A stretch of DNA of 64,000 nt from Brucella intermedia LMG 3301 (GTDB lineage: Bacteria > Pseudomonadota > Alphaproteobacteria > Rhizobiales > Rhizobiaceae). A program made the translations under genes and the position numbers. Location of the stretch: NCBI RefSeq assembly GCF_000182645.1, contig NZ_ACQA01000001.1, forward strand, positions 248,001-312,000, read 5' to 3'. How positions within the stretch are numbered: position 1 is the first letter of the stretch; the number at the start of each line of letters is the position of its first letter. This document shows, piece by piece, positions 45,525-53,481 of the stretch. Under the pieces are notes generated by a model. The model saw only the letters and a list, made by a program, of their open reading frames with translations. It was not told where the DNA came from and did not search any database.

Positions 45525-46771
45525 GCCTGTCCTCTCAGATATGCGGCTATCTCTATGAGCTGGCTCGTGAGCGGAACGGAGAGAATATCACCACCGAATT
45601 TAACGGCGTAAATGTCTTGATTGTTCAACGACTAGAGGATGCCGACCACATCTTGAGGCTAAACGCCAACAATTATCGCAAGAACATGGCGTGGTTTCGC
45701 CAGGCACTAGGCGCTTCGCGTTTTTCGGAAGATGGATACGCTTGGGAAATCCGTCGTCAACTGACACAGAGCTATTTCAACCGCTTCGATCGTGAAAACA
45801 CCTTCAGGCTTTCAACCGACTATGCGGAAAAAGCAATTCAGGAACTGGTGGTCCACAGCCAGAATGAAGCTAGCATTGATGAGAGCGCCTTGCGACGGAT
45901 GACCGCGAGTGTCCTCATCGATAATTTTTTCGGCATCAAGCTTGACGACACAGGCATCGATTTGGCGGTTCTGGCAGAACTGATGGCCATTGGTTCTGAT
46001 TATTCCTTCGTACCAGAAGGCAAGACGAGCACGCTTTATCGAGACAGATTGGGGGGGCTGCCCGCTTTGCGCCGCGAGATATTGCGCCAGCTCGGCTATT
46101 TTCGGTCGTCTGACGTGCCTCGTGCACCCCTCTTGGAAGGTTTGCTTGAAGCGGATCGGCGCGGGAAGGACCGCGTGGTGCTCGAGCATGAGTTGATGAC
46201 CTTTATGGCAGCTGGAGCAGAAACGTCTGCTGCGACTATGGGTTGGGCATGCTATTTACTTGCCCTATATCCCGAAGTTCAGGAGGCTCTCCGCGCAGCG
46301 GCGCGCGCTTTCTGGCACGGCGATCATACAGATTGGCAAACTCTCTCGAAATTGAAGCCCCTGTCGCGGTTCATTTCTGAAGCCTTGCGGCTTTATCCGC
46401 CGACCCCCATTGTTGCACGCTATGCCATTGATACCGATAAACTGGGAACGACGCACGTGAGTCCCGGACAGAACATCATGGTGTCGTTCATTGGCGTTCA
46501 ACTGGACCGACGCTTTCGAGCGGATCCCTGGACCTTGGATATGGACGATCTTTCTGCCAAGAAAGTCACGGGCGAAACCATGGCTTTCAGCATCGGACCT
46601 CGTATTTGCGGGGGTAAACAATTTGCGTTGCTGGAGCTGATGACCTTCCTCAGCGTATTTTTGAACTGCGCTCGATTTGAACTCACTTCCAACAAGCCCC
46701 CAAGCTATTTCTGGAAATCGCAGATGCTGCGCGATGGCGGACAGCCAGTGCGTGTTGTGGAGCTGAATTGA
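45521..46771 (+). CDS. Cytochrome P450
   Basis: A 416-residue soluble bacterial P450. The I-helix oxygen motif is MAAGAETSAATMGW, the ExxR pair is in FISEALRLYPPTPIVAR and the heme loop is FSIGPRICGGK with the Cys ligand. No N-terminal membrane anchor, as usual for bacteria. The start overlaps the carrier-protein stop (ATGA), which suggests it may oxidise a substrate bound to that carrier, as BioI-like P450s do. No ferredoxin or reductase gene is adjacent, so redox partners come from elsewhere. Confidence 0.9.
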   Translation: MSLSSQICGYLYELARERNGENITTEFNGVNVLIVQRLEDADHILRLNANNYRKNMAWFRQALGASRFSEDGYAWEIRRQLTQSYFNRFDRENTFRLSTDYAEKAIQELVVHSQNEASIDESALRRMTASVLIDNFFGIKLDDTGIDLAVLAELMAIGSDYSFVPEGKTSTLYRDRLGGLPALRREILRQLGYFRSSDVPRAPLLEGLLEADRRGKDRVVLEHELMTFMAAGAETSAATMGWACYLLALYPEVQEALRAAARAFWHGDHTDWQTLSKLKPLSRFISEALRLYPPTPIVARYAIDTDKLGTTHVSPGQNIMVSFIGVQLDRRFRADPWTLDMDDLSAKKVTGETMAFSIGPRICGGKQFALLELMTFLSVFLNCARFELTSNKPPSYFWKSQMLRDGGQPVRVVELN

Positions 46772-47619
46772 TGGTGGAGGGAACGATATTCAAAGGGCAG
46801 AGATGGCTGATCACTGGTGCGAGTAGCGGCATCGGGCTGGAGGTTACGAAGCTGCTGCTGCAACACGGTGCCAAAGTGGCGGCAATTGTCCGCAATCCAC
46901 AAAAAATCAACGCATTACACCAGGAATATCCAAAAGCGCTGGCGCTCCTTCAGCTTGACCTCTCTGAGACATCTAAAGTCGCAGGGTGCGTCCAATCAGC
47001 GATCAACTCTATGGGTCGGATTGACACTGCCTTGAGCACTGCAGGCTACGCTCTAGTTGGTGCGGCTGAAGAACTCGGCGAACATGCCATCACAAAGCAG
47101 ATCAACGTAAATCTCGTCGCACCTATTTTCTTAGCAAAAGCAATTCTGCCGCATTTTAGAGAGCTGAAGACGGGTCGCTTTCTTCAACTGTCCAGCGAAG
47201 GTGGTCAGATGGCCTATCCTGCCGCTGCTATCTACCACGCCAGCAAGTGGGGATTGGAAGGGTTCTTCGAAGCACTTTCAATGGAGGTGAAAGGCCTTGG
47301 CATTGCAGTGACACTCATTGAGCCTGGCCGTATCCAGACAGAGTTCGACAATAACGCTGTCGTTGTGGAACCCCAGAGCGAAGACTATCGAAGCAGTGCC
47401 GTAGGCACTTATTTCAAGCTGCTCTCCATGGGACGATTTCCCATGATCGGCGACCCAAGGAAAGTGGCAGAAGCTATTCTTGATCTTAGCCAGCAAGAGG
47501 ACCCACCGTTACGACTTGTCCTTGGCAGCGACAGCTACAAAAACATAAACAGGGCCTTGAAAAAGCGGCTTTCAAAAGTGGAACAACAAAAAGACACGAG
47601 TTCCCAAACCGACCGATGA
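46771..47619 (+). CDS. Short-chain dehydrogenase/reductase
   Basis: A 282-residue SDR of the classical type. Cofactor motif TGASSGIG is near residue 14 with a following basic residue pattern (IVRNP) that favours NADP. LSTAGYALVG takes the NAG position, SSEGG holds the catalytic Ser and YHASK the Tyr/Lys pair. The ATG shares a base with the P450 stop (TGATG). It would suit oxidation or reduction at the carbon hydroxylated by the P450, or of a beta-keto/hydroxy acyl intermediate. Confidence 0.88.
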   Translation: MVEGTIFKGQRWLITGASSGIGLEVTKLLLQHGAKVAAIVRNPQKINALHQEYPKALALLQLDLSETSKVAGCVQSAINSMGRIDTALSTAGYALVGAAEELGEHAITKQINVNLVAPIFLAKAILPHFRELKTGRFLQLSSEGGQMAYPAAAIYHASKWGLEGFFEALSMEVKGLGIAVTLIEPGRIQTEFDNNAVVVEPQSEDYRSSAVGTYFKLLSMGRFPMIGDPRKVAEAILDLSQQEDPPLRLVLGSDSYKNINRALKKRLSKVEQQKDTSSQTDR

Positions 47620-47877
47620 AAGCGGATTCTCGTTAGTTGAAGCACAAAAGATTGTAGAGGACTAGGCTGGCAGAGCGTTGAATTCGAAATGATCAGATGT
47701 GGTAACGTCCAGCTTGAATGCGATTAGAAGAACCGACACGGATGATAAGTTCACTGGTTTTTCATGCCAATAATTCCATCAAATCGAACGTTTCAAAAGC
47801 TTGCTGTTTATTGCGACGCGGTACAGAAATACACCCCGTAAATAAGGTGGAGCAAATTACAATATGCGGATTAGCAC

Positions 47878-49578
47878 GTGAAGCTGACCTCTCTCCCTAC
47901 CCAAAACCACCATCTATCGCAGCGTGTTGCAGAATTCTCCTCTATCACGCAAGCCTTGGATTATGCCGCAAGCGGCGAGACAGGTGTTTGCTTTTATGAT
48001 CAACGCGGCGATCTTACCGCCACTCTGACATATCGCGATCTACGAGAGCGAGCAATCTCGACCGGGGCTAAGCTTCGATCGTCTGGCTTGAATAGAGGGG
48101 ATGCAGTCGCAATTATCGGCGAGACTGCGGCAGAATTTTTATACCTGTTCTATGGTTGCCAATATGCGGGACTTGTCGCCTGCCCCTTGCCTTATGCAAT
48201 CTATCCCGGCGGCAAGACAAGCTATGTCAACAAGCTGGCTGCGTTTATACGCGGGGGAAATGCAAAGCTGGTCTGTCTGCCCGATGCGTTGAAGGAGCTA
48301 TCAACAGATCTCCTACAAATGACTGGCGTACAAACGGTCCATTACAGGCAATTGGATGCCGTTCAAGGAGACATACCGCCGGAGCCGCTTGGGCTGGATG
48401 AACCAGCCTATATCCAATTCTCATCTGGCTCAACAGCGGAGCCAAAAGGCATCCGCATTTCACAGGAAGCAGTGTGTCATAATGTTAAAGGGATATTGCG
48501 TGAGTGTATAGAAATCACTTCCGACGACCGGGCCTTCTCATGGCTCCCATTTTATCATGATATGGGTCTGGTCGGCTTTTCGATCGCGCCGTTATTTTCT
48601 CAAACGACCGTGGACTATATTGCGCCCACAACATTTGCCAGACGCCCAGTACTATGGTTGCAACTCGTGTCGCAAAATAGGTCCACAATCACCTACGCCC
48701 CGGTATTCGGCTACAAGCTTGCTGCAAAACGTCTCAAGTCGTCGGACTGCGATATCGACCTCTCTTCTCTTCGGATTTCAGGTGTCGGAGGAGATATGAT
48801 TAATGTTCAGGAACTATACGATTTCGCCCACGCAACTGCGAGGTTTGGCTTCCAAGCGAAATCGTTCACGCCGAGTTACGGGCTTGCAGAATCCACGCTT
48901 CTCGTCAGTTTTCGTCACGGTCTGGGTGAAGTGACAGTCCATCGTAAAAGACTGGAGGAAAATCATGTTGTGTACAGTCAACTAGGAAAACCGGATGTTC
49001 GTTCGTTGGCTATATGCGGCAGGCCTTTGAACGGTCACCAGATTATAGTTTGCGATACCAACGGGTCCCCCGTGCCAGAGCATCGGATTGGTCACATTTG
49101 CATCCGGGGTCCCAGCCTTATGTCGGGCTATTGCGACGAGTCACTTCAGCCGATGAAAAGAATTGTAGATGCCAATTTTTTTGATACTGGCGATGCAGGA
49201 TTCATTCGGGACGGTGAACTGGTTGTCACCGGTCGTTTCAAGGAAATGATCGTAGTCAACGGCCGCAACATCTGGCCGCAAGATGTTGAACGGGCCGTAA
49301 AAGCAGTTTCAGAACTGCAAAATGCGCATGCGGCCGCTTTTGCTGTGGATGAGGACAACTCAGAGGTCGTTGTCGTTTTAGTAGAGTGCGGGGAAATTCA
49401 CCGTGAAGACACCGACGCGTTAAAACTGCGGACTGCCGCCGCGGTCAATTCCAGTATTGGCGTAACACCTCACGTAGAACTGGTCCGTGCTGGCAGCCTG
49501 CCTTTTACATCTTCCGGTAAACTGAGTCGATCCGGGGCTCGCAAGGCATATATCGCCCGATTACTTTCCTATGTATAA
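47878..49578 (+). CDS. Fatty acyl-AMP ligase (FAAL-type adenylating enzyme)
   Basis: A 566-residue ANL-superfamily enzyme. The ATP loop FSSGSTAEPKG is near residue 180; FAAL-type signatures are WLPFYHDMGLVG and SYGLAESTL; TGDAGFI and TGRFKEMIVVNGRNIWPQDVE lead to the C-terminal SSGKLSR with the catalytic Lys. FAALs activate fatty acids as AMP esters and load them onto carrier proteins, here most likely the ACP at 45258. The start is GTG 47878, overlapped by a six-codon mini-frame (ATG 47864 to TGA 47881) that has the only nearby ribosome site (GGTGGAG). It lies 258 bases after the SDR, so it may have its own promoter. Confidence 0.88.
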   Translation: MKLTSLPTQNHHLSQRVAEFSSITQALDYAASGETGVCFYDQRGDLTATLTYRDLRERAISTGAKLRSSGLNRGDAVAIIGETAAEFLYLFYGCQYAGLVACPLPYAIYPGGKTSYVNKLAAFIRGGNAKLVCLPDALKELSTDLLQMTGVQTVHYRQLDAVQGDIPPEPLGLDEPAYIQFSSGSTAEPKGIRISQEAVCHNVKGILRECIEITSDDRAFSWLPFYHDMGLVGFSIAPLFSQTTVDYIAPTTFARRPVLWLQLVSQNRSTITYAPVFGYKLAAKRLKSSDCDIDLSSLRISGVGGDMINVQELYDFAHATARFGFQAKSFTPSYGLAESTLLVSFRHGLGEVTVHRKRLEENHVVYSQLGKPDVRSLAICGRPLNGHQIIVCDTNGSPVPEHRIGHICIRGPSLMSGYCDESLQPMKRIVDANFFDTGDAGFIRDGELVVTGRFKEMIVVNGRNIWPQDVERAVKAVSELQNAHAAAFAVDEDNSEVVVVLVECGEIHREDTDALKLRTAAAVNSSIGVTPHVELVRAGSLPFTSSGKLSRSGARKAYIARLLSYV

Positions 49579-49625
49579 AGCAGGCATAGCGAATAACTTC
49601 GTAAGCGGTCGGCCGATGGCGTTAG

Positions 49626-49864
49626 TGAACCGCACCGGGTTTGCCGGAGGCTCCAACTCGCGAGAAAGTGGAGTCGATATGAGCAAGACGACTAACAAAT
49701 TTTCACCTGAAGTCCGTGACCGGACCATCCATATGGTTTGGGAGCACGAGGCCGAGCATCCTCCGCCTGCCGAAGCCGAAGAACGTTACTATGCCATGCT
49801 GAACGCGCCAGCCATGGCCGCATAACTTCAACCAAACCGCCTCCGGCAAACCCGGCGCGGTTCA
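49626..49864 (+). mobile_element. Gutted IS3-type insertion sequence with both terminal repeats
   Basis: Terminal inverted repeats of about 26 bases are intact: TGAACCGCACCGGGTTTG at the left (49626) and its near-perfect complement at the right, ending GGTTCA at 49864. Between them only 190 bases remain, encoding the first and last codons of the two transposase frames joined together. No target duplication is apparent. It marks past mobile-element activity between the biosynthetic cluster and tRNA-Arg. Confidence 0.8.
49679..49825 (+). pseudogene. Fused relic of IS3-family transposase OrfA start and OrfB end
   Basis: A 48-residue frame that begins MSKTTNKFSPEVRDRTIHMV, like OrfA of IS3-family elements. 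After about 28 residues it switches to EAEERYYAMLNAPAMAA, like an OrfB C terminus. An internal, in-frame deletion removed nearly the whole transposase. Not functional. Confidence 0.75.
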
Positions 49865-50167
49865 GCCGACATTCCGTTCCCGCCCCAAATCGTCATTTGG
49901 CGGAACAAGATGATCAGTAAGATTCGTGCGACGACGGAAGTACTCGGGTTAAACGAAAGGGCGAAGCTACATGCGCTTGGCGAAACTTTAGGACCCGGCT
50001 GCGAGCTCTGTTTGGGCCCCCAGTAGGAATCGAAAAGTCCGCACTCACATTATAAGGCAACTTTATTCAATATCGCTCGACACTTTGGACCGTTCTCTCA
50101 CGAGATCAATTGGCTAATCTCTGTCCAAAAGGCTAAATCAAGTGTCAATTGACAACTAGGAAGAGAA
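49865..50167. other. Intergenic region between IS remnant and tRNA-Arg
   Basis: No gene is supported. A 39-codon frame from 49910 (MISKIRATTEVLGLNERAKL) may be another mobile-element fragment. No integrase and no second copy of the tRNA 3' end were seen. Confidence 0.35.
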
Positions 50168-50244
50168 TGGCGCACCCGAAAGGATTCGAACCTCTGACCC
50201 CCAGATTCGTAGTCTGGTGCTCTATCCAGCTGAGCTACGGGTGC
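50168..50244 (-). tRNA. tRNA-Arg (anticodon ACG)
   Basis: A full cloverleaf on the minus strand. Acceptor GCACCCG pairs with CGGGTGC, anticodon loop CTACGAA contains ACG, T-arm AGGTTCGAATCC. CCA is encoded; 77 bases. Its 3' end faces the accessory region. Confidence 0.97.
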
Positions 50245-50403
50245 TTGCCTGTGTGCCGCTCGCTGCGGCGATGGGCGGTTGATAATCGGACAAATCGCTA
50301 AATGCAAGCGTCTTCTTAGAAAAAAATGTGGTTCTGTGAAGATTTCTTGTCAGGTCTCGCATTTCCGGGCTTTTCGGCCGGAGCCGGTGCAACGGCAGAT
50401 TGT

Positions 50404-51957
50404 CTAGGCGTTCTCTTCGGTGCGCTGGTTGCTGCGGTCTTCGCGGCGCATCTGCAAATCAGGGATGCGAATCTCGAAATGCGCGCCAACCGGGCGGTCC
50501 TCGCGAAGCTCGATTGTGCCCCCATGCGCGCGAACCAGTTCCTGCGCAATGGCAAGCCCGAGGCCGGTGCCGTCGCTGCGCGTCGAGCCCCGGAAGGCCG
50601 TGAAAAGATTGTCGCGCGCCTTTTGCGGCAGGCCGGGGCCGGTGTCCTCGACGCCGATGATCGTCGTCGTCCCGATTCTCCCCGCCGAAATCGTTAGTCG
50701 CTTGACCGTCGCGACATCAGTCGTCTGGTCACGCTCCATGGCCTGAACGGAATTTCGGCAGAGATTGCTCAGGACCCGGAACAACTGCTCCGAATCGACA
50801 TTCAGCTCAAAATCTTCCGGAACGAGATTCTCGAACTCGATGCTGCTTTCGGAGCTGGGACTCAAGGTTTCCTGCACGTCTGCGATGATGGTGTGCAGCA
50901 GGACGCGGCGCGGGCGTGGCGGCGCTTCCTGCGAGCGGCCATAGGCCATCACGCTTTCGGAATAGCTGATCGCACGGCTGAGCGTGCGAATGAGCTTGGG
51001 GGCGAACCGCTGCACCATCGGGTCTTCGGTATCGGCAAGCCGGTCCGACATCAGCTGCGCCGAAGCCAGGATATTGCGCATGTCGTGGTTGATCTTGGAA
51101 ACGGCGAGGCCGAGATCGGCCAGGTGCTTCTGTTCCTTCAGCGTTCGCTGGAGGTCACTTTGAATATGGGATATCTGGCGCTGGGCGATGCCAAATTCGT
51201 CCTTGCGATTTTCCGGAACGAGAATGAGCGCGGGATTGTCGGGAGACGATGCGAAGTCGATCATGTTGCGATGCATGATGCGCACCGGCCGCAACAGCAT
51301 TTCATGGATGATCAGGTAGATCAGGCTTGCCGCTATCACGGAAATGATGAGGGATATGAAAGTGACGTTGCGCGCATAGACGAGCATGGCGTGGCGAAGC
51401 GGCGCATCGGAGGTGACAATTTCGATGACACGGTCCGGCGAACCGGAGGATGAAACCGAGCCGAAAATTCGCAGCGTTCTCTCCCCGCCATTGAACAAGG
51501 TGCCGAATGCATCCCAAATGGCAGCCGCTTCGCTGATATTGTTCAGATCGATGACCTGATCGATCTTGCCGGGAACCTCCGACATGGCGAGCAGGCGCGA
51601 CGCCCCGGCTTCACGCATGGCGATCGCCTTGGTGCCGGTGGCCAGAAGCACCTTGTCCTGGATTTCGCGCGGCACATCCATGTTGCCGCTGGCTGCCAGC
51701 ACTTCGCTGACGGCGCCGACCGTATCGAGCCGGGAACTCATCCAGCGCACACGCATATTGGCCACGGACGGGACGAAGATCAGAACTTCGGTGATCAGCA
51801 CTGCGAGCGCGGTCAGCAGCAGGAGCTTGCTTGAAAGCCGGTTGCGCCAGGGCAGTCTTGTAAACTGGGTTGGAGAGAGCCGCTCGACGGTCGCAGTCCG
51901 AGAGGCCGCTTCGGGGGAAAGCGCGCCCGTTTCCGTGGTCTTTTCAACAACCGCCAT
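50404..51957 (-). CDS. Membrane-bound sensor histidine kinase
   Basis: A 517-residue two-component sensor. The N terminus has one transmembrane helix (LLLLTALAVLITEVLIFVPS), a periplasmic domain of about 120 residues, a second helix (FISLIISVIAASLIYLII), a HAMP-like linker, and the H-box INHDMRNILAS with the phosphorylated His. The ATPase domain has LCRNSVQAM, VEDTGPGLP and GTGLGLAIAQ. ATG 51957 follows GGAAGCAGG and is preferred over the longer frame. No response regulator is adjacent, so it is an orphan. It is divergent from the RND pump genes, but a regulatory tie is unproven. Confidence 0.88.
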   Translation of the reverse strand: MAVVEKTTETGALSPEAASRTATVERLSPTQFTRLPWRNRLSSKLLLLTALAVLITEVLIFVPSVANMRVRWMSSRLDTVGAVSEVLAASGNMDVPREIQDKVLLATGTKAIAMREAGASRLLAMSEVPGKIDQVIDLNNISEAAAIWDAFGTLFNGGERTLRIFGSVSSSGSPDRVIEIVTSDAPLRHAMLVYARNVTFISLIISVIAASLIYLIIHEMLLRPVRIMHRNMIDFASSPDNPALILVPENRKDEFGIAQRQISHIQSDLQRTLKEQKHLADLGLAVSKINHDMRNILASAQLMSDRLADTEDPMVQRFAPKLIRTLSRAISYSESVMAYGRSQEAPPRPRRVLLHTIIADVQETLSPSSESSIEFENLVPEDFELNVDSEQLFRVLSNLCRNSVQAMERDQTTDVATVKRLTISAGRIGTTTIIGVEDTGPGLPQKARDNLFTAFRGSTRSDGTGLGLAIAQELVRAHGGTIELREDRPVGAHFEIRIPDLQMRREDRSNQRTEENA

Positions 51958-52346
51958 AGCCTGCTTCCAATTCAAGGCGAACCGGCCCAATTGCCGCGGT
52001 GCCTAAACCGGTCTGCCGTCGAAACGCAATTCATAAAGGTAGCCTCCTATATATGGAGCCGGCCGATAAATCCAACAGCCTTTGTTCAATCGGTTAAAAA
52101 CGCCCCCGGTTCCGCGCTCTTCATGCGCAGCATTACCGAAATTTAACTCGACGGTGCGAGGCCTCTATGCAAAATCGTAGCCGGAAAAATCCGTATTTCT
52201 TCTGGTCCTGCCCGGGGAATGCGTGATTTGCGCAATGTGAAGGCAATCATCATTCTGATACTATTTGCTGGCATTTTCCGCGCCCGACATAATGGTTTCG
52301 AATACGAGGTCCGTCAGGGCGACGGTACACCTCGCCGGAGAGCTGA
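51958..52346. other. Divergent promoter region (kinase / RND pump)
   Basis: About 390 bases with no supported gene. It must hold the promoters for both directions. I see no clear palindrome or regulator box, and no TetR-type repressor gene accompanies the pump. Confidence 0.4.
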
Positions 52347-53471
52347 ATGAAATCCTGGAAGCAGATTGCCTTGTGCCTGCTCATCGCCGCGGCCGCCGTC
52401 GGTGGCTGGTATGCATATAAGAACAAGTCCGATGTGGTGAAGGCCGCCGCAACGGGCGAAGCGCCCAGAAACGGGGGCGGACGGTCTGCGCCGCTGGTCG
52501 TCGTGGAAGCGGCGGGCGAAGAGACCATCAACAACCGGTTGACGGCTATCGGCTCGGCGCGGGCTCTCAGCACCGTTTCGATAACCCCATATTCCAGCGG
52601 CTACATGACGAAGCTTTACGTCAAGGCTGGCGACATGGTGAAGGAAGGCGATCCGGTCGCAGAACTTGATGCCGAGACGGAGAAGATCGCCGTCGCCAAG
52701 GCGGAAACCGCATTGAAGGATGCGCAGACGACCCGCCAGCGCATCGCAAAATTGCGGGCGACGAACACGGCAACGGAAGTTCAGGTGGTCGAAACGGAAC
52801 TGGCGGTCGCCAATGCGCAGCTTGCCTTGCAGGACGCGCAGCTCGCCCTGAGCCGCCGCACGGTCCGTGCGCCGATTTCCGGCATCGTCGGCATCCTGCC
52901 CGTCAATGTGGGCAATTACATCACCGCACAGACGTCCATCGGCCGCATCGATGACCGGTCGAAAGTGCTGATCGATATCTGGGTGCCGGAACGGTTCGCA
53001 CCGCAGATCAAGGTCGGCCAGCCCTTGACGGCGGAATCGACCGCTTTTCCCGGCGAGACCTATAGCGGTGAAATCAATGCCGTGGACAACATGCTGGATG
53101 AAGCCAGCCGCACGCTGCACGTCCGCGCAGAAGTCCCCAACACGCAGGATCGCTTGCGCGCCGGCATGTCGTTTTCCGTCACCATTCTTTTCCCGGGCGA
53201 CCGCTATCCCTCGGTCGATCCGCTGGCCATCCAGTGGGGCGCCGACGGTTCCTATGTCTGGCGCGTCGAGGACGGCGTAGCCCGCAAGATCGACGCGCGT
53301 ATCGTTCAGCGCAATTCAACAAATATCCTCATCGACGGTCCGGTGAAGCAGGGCGACCTGATCGTCACGCAGGGCGTCCAGACCGTGCGGGACGACGCGC
53401 CCGTACGCGTGAAGGACGAGCAGGGTACGGCACTGGCGGACCCGGCCTCGGCAAAGCGGACCGCAGGATGA
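52347..53471 (+). CDS. RND efflux periplasmic adaptor (membrane fusion protein)
   Basis: A 374-residue adaptor of the HlyD/AcrA family. An N-terminal anchor helix (WKQIALCLLIAAAAVGGWYAY) is followed by a lipoyl domain (VKAGDMVKEGDPVAELD), a helical hairpin, a second lipoyl half (RRTVRAPISGIVG) and beta-barrel and membrane-proximal domains. It links the inner-membrane pump to an outer-membrane channel, which is not encoded here. CGGAGAG precedes ATG 52347. Its stop overlaps the ribosome site of the pump gene. Confidence 0.92.
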   Translation: MKSWKQIALCLLIAAAAVGGWYAYKNKSDVVKAAATGEAPRNGGGRSAPLVVVEAAGEETINNRLTAIGSARALSTVSITPYSSGYMTKLYVKAGDMVKEGDPVAELDAETEKIAVAKAETALKDAQTTRQRIAKLRATNTATEVQVVETELAVANAQLALQDAQLALSRRTVRAPISGIVGILPVNVGNYITAQTSIGRIDDRSKVLIDIWVPERFAPQIKVGQPLTAESTAFPGETYSGEINAVDNMLDEASRTLHVRAEVPNTQDRLRAGMSFSVTILFPGDRYPSVDPLAIQWGADGSYVWRVEDGVARKIDARIVQRNSTNILIDGPVKQGDLIVTQGVQTVRDDAPVRVKDEQGTALADPASAKRTAG

Positions 53472-53481
53472 GGACGACAAC

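Noticed and set aside
50168..50244. Attachment-site duplication of the tRNA-Arg 3' end
   Set aside because: I looked for a second copy of the 3' end across 38-50 kb and found none, and there is no integrase gene, so no att sites are claimed.
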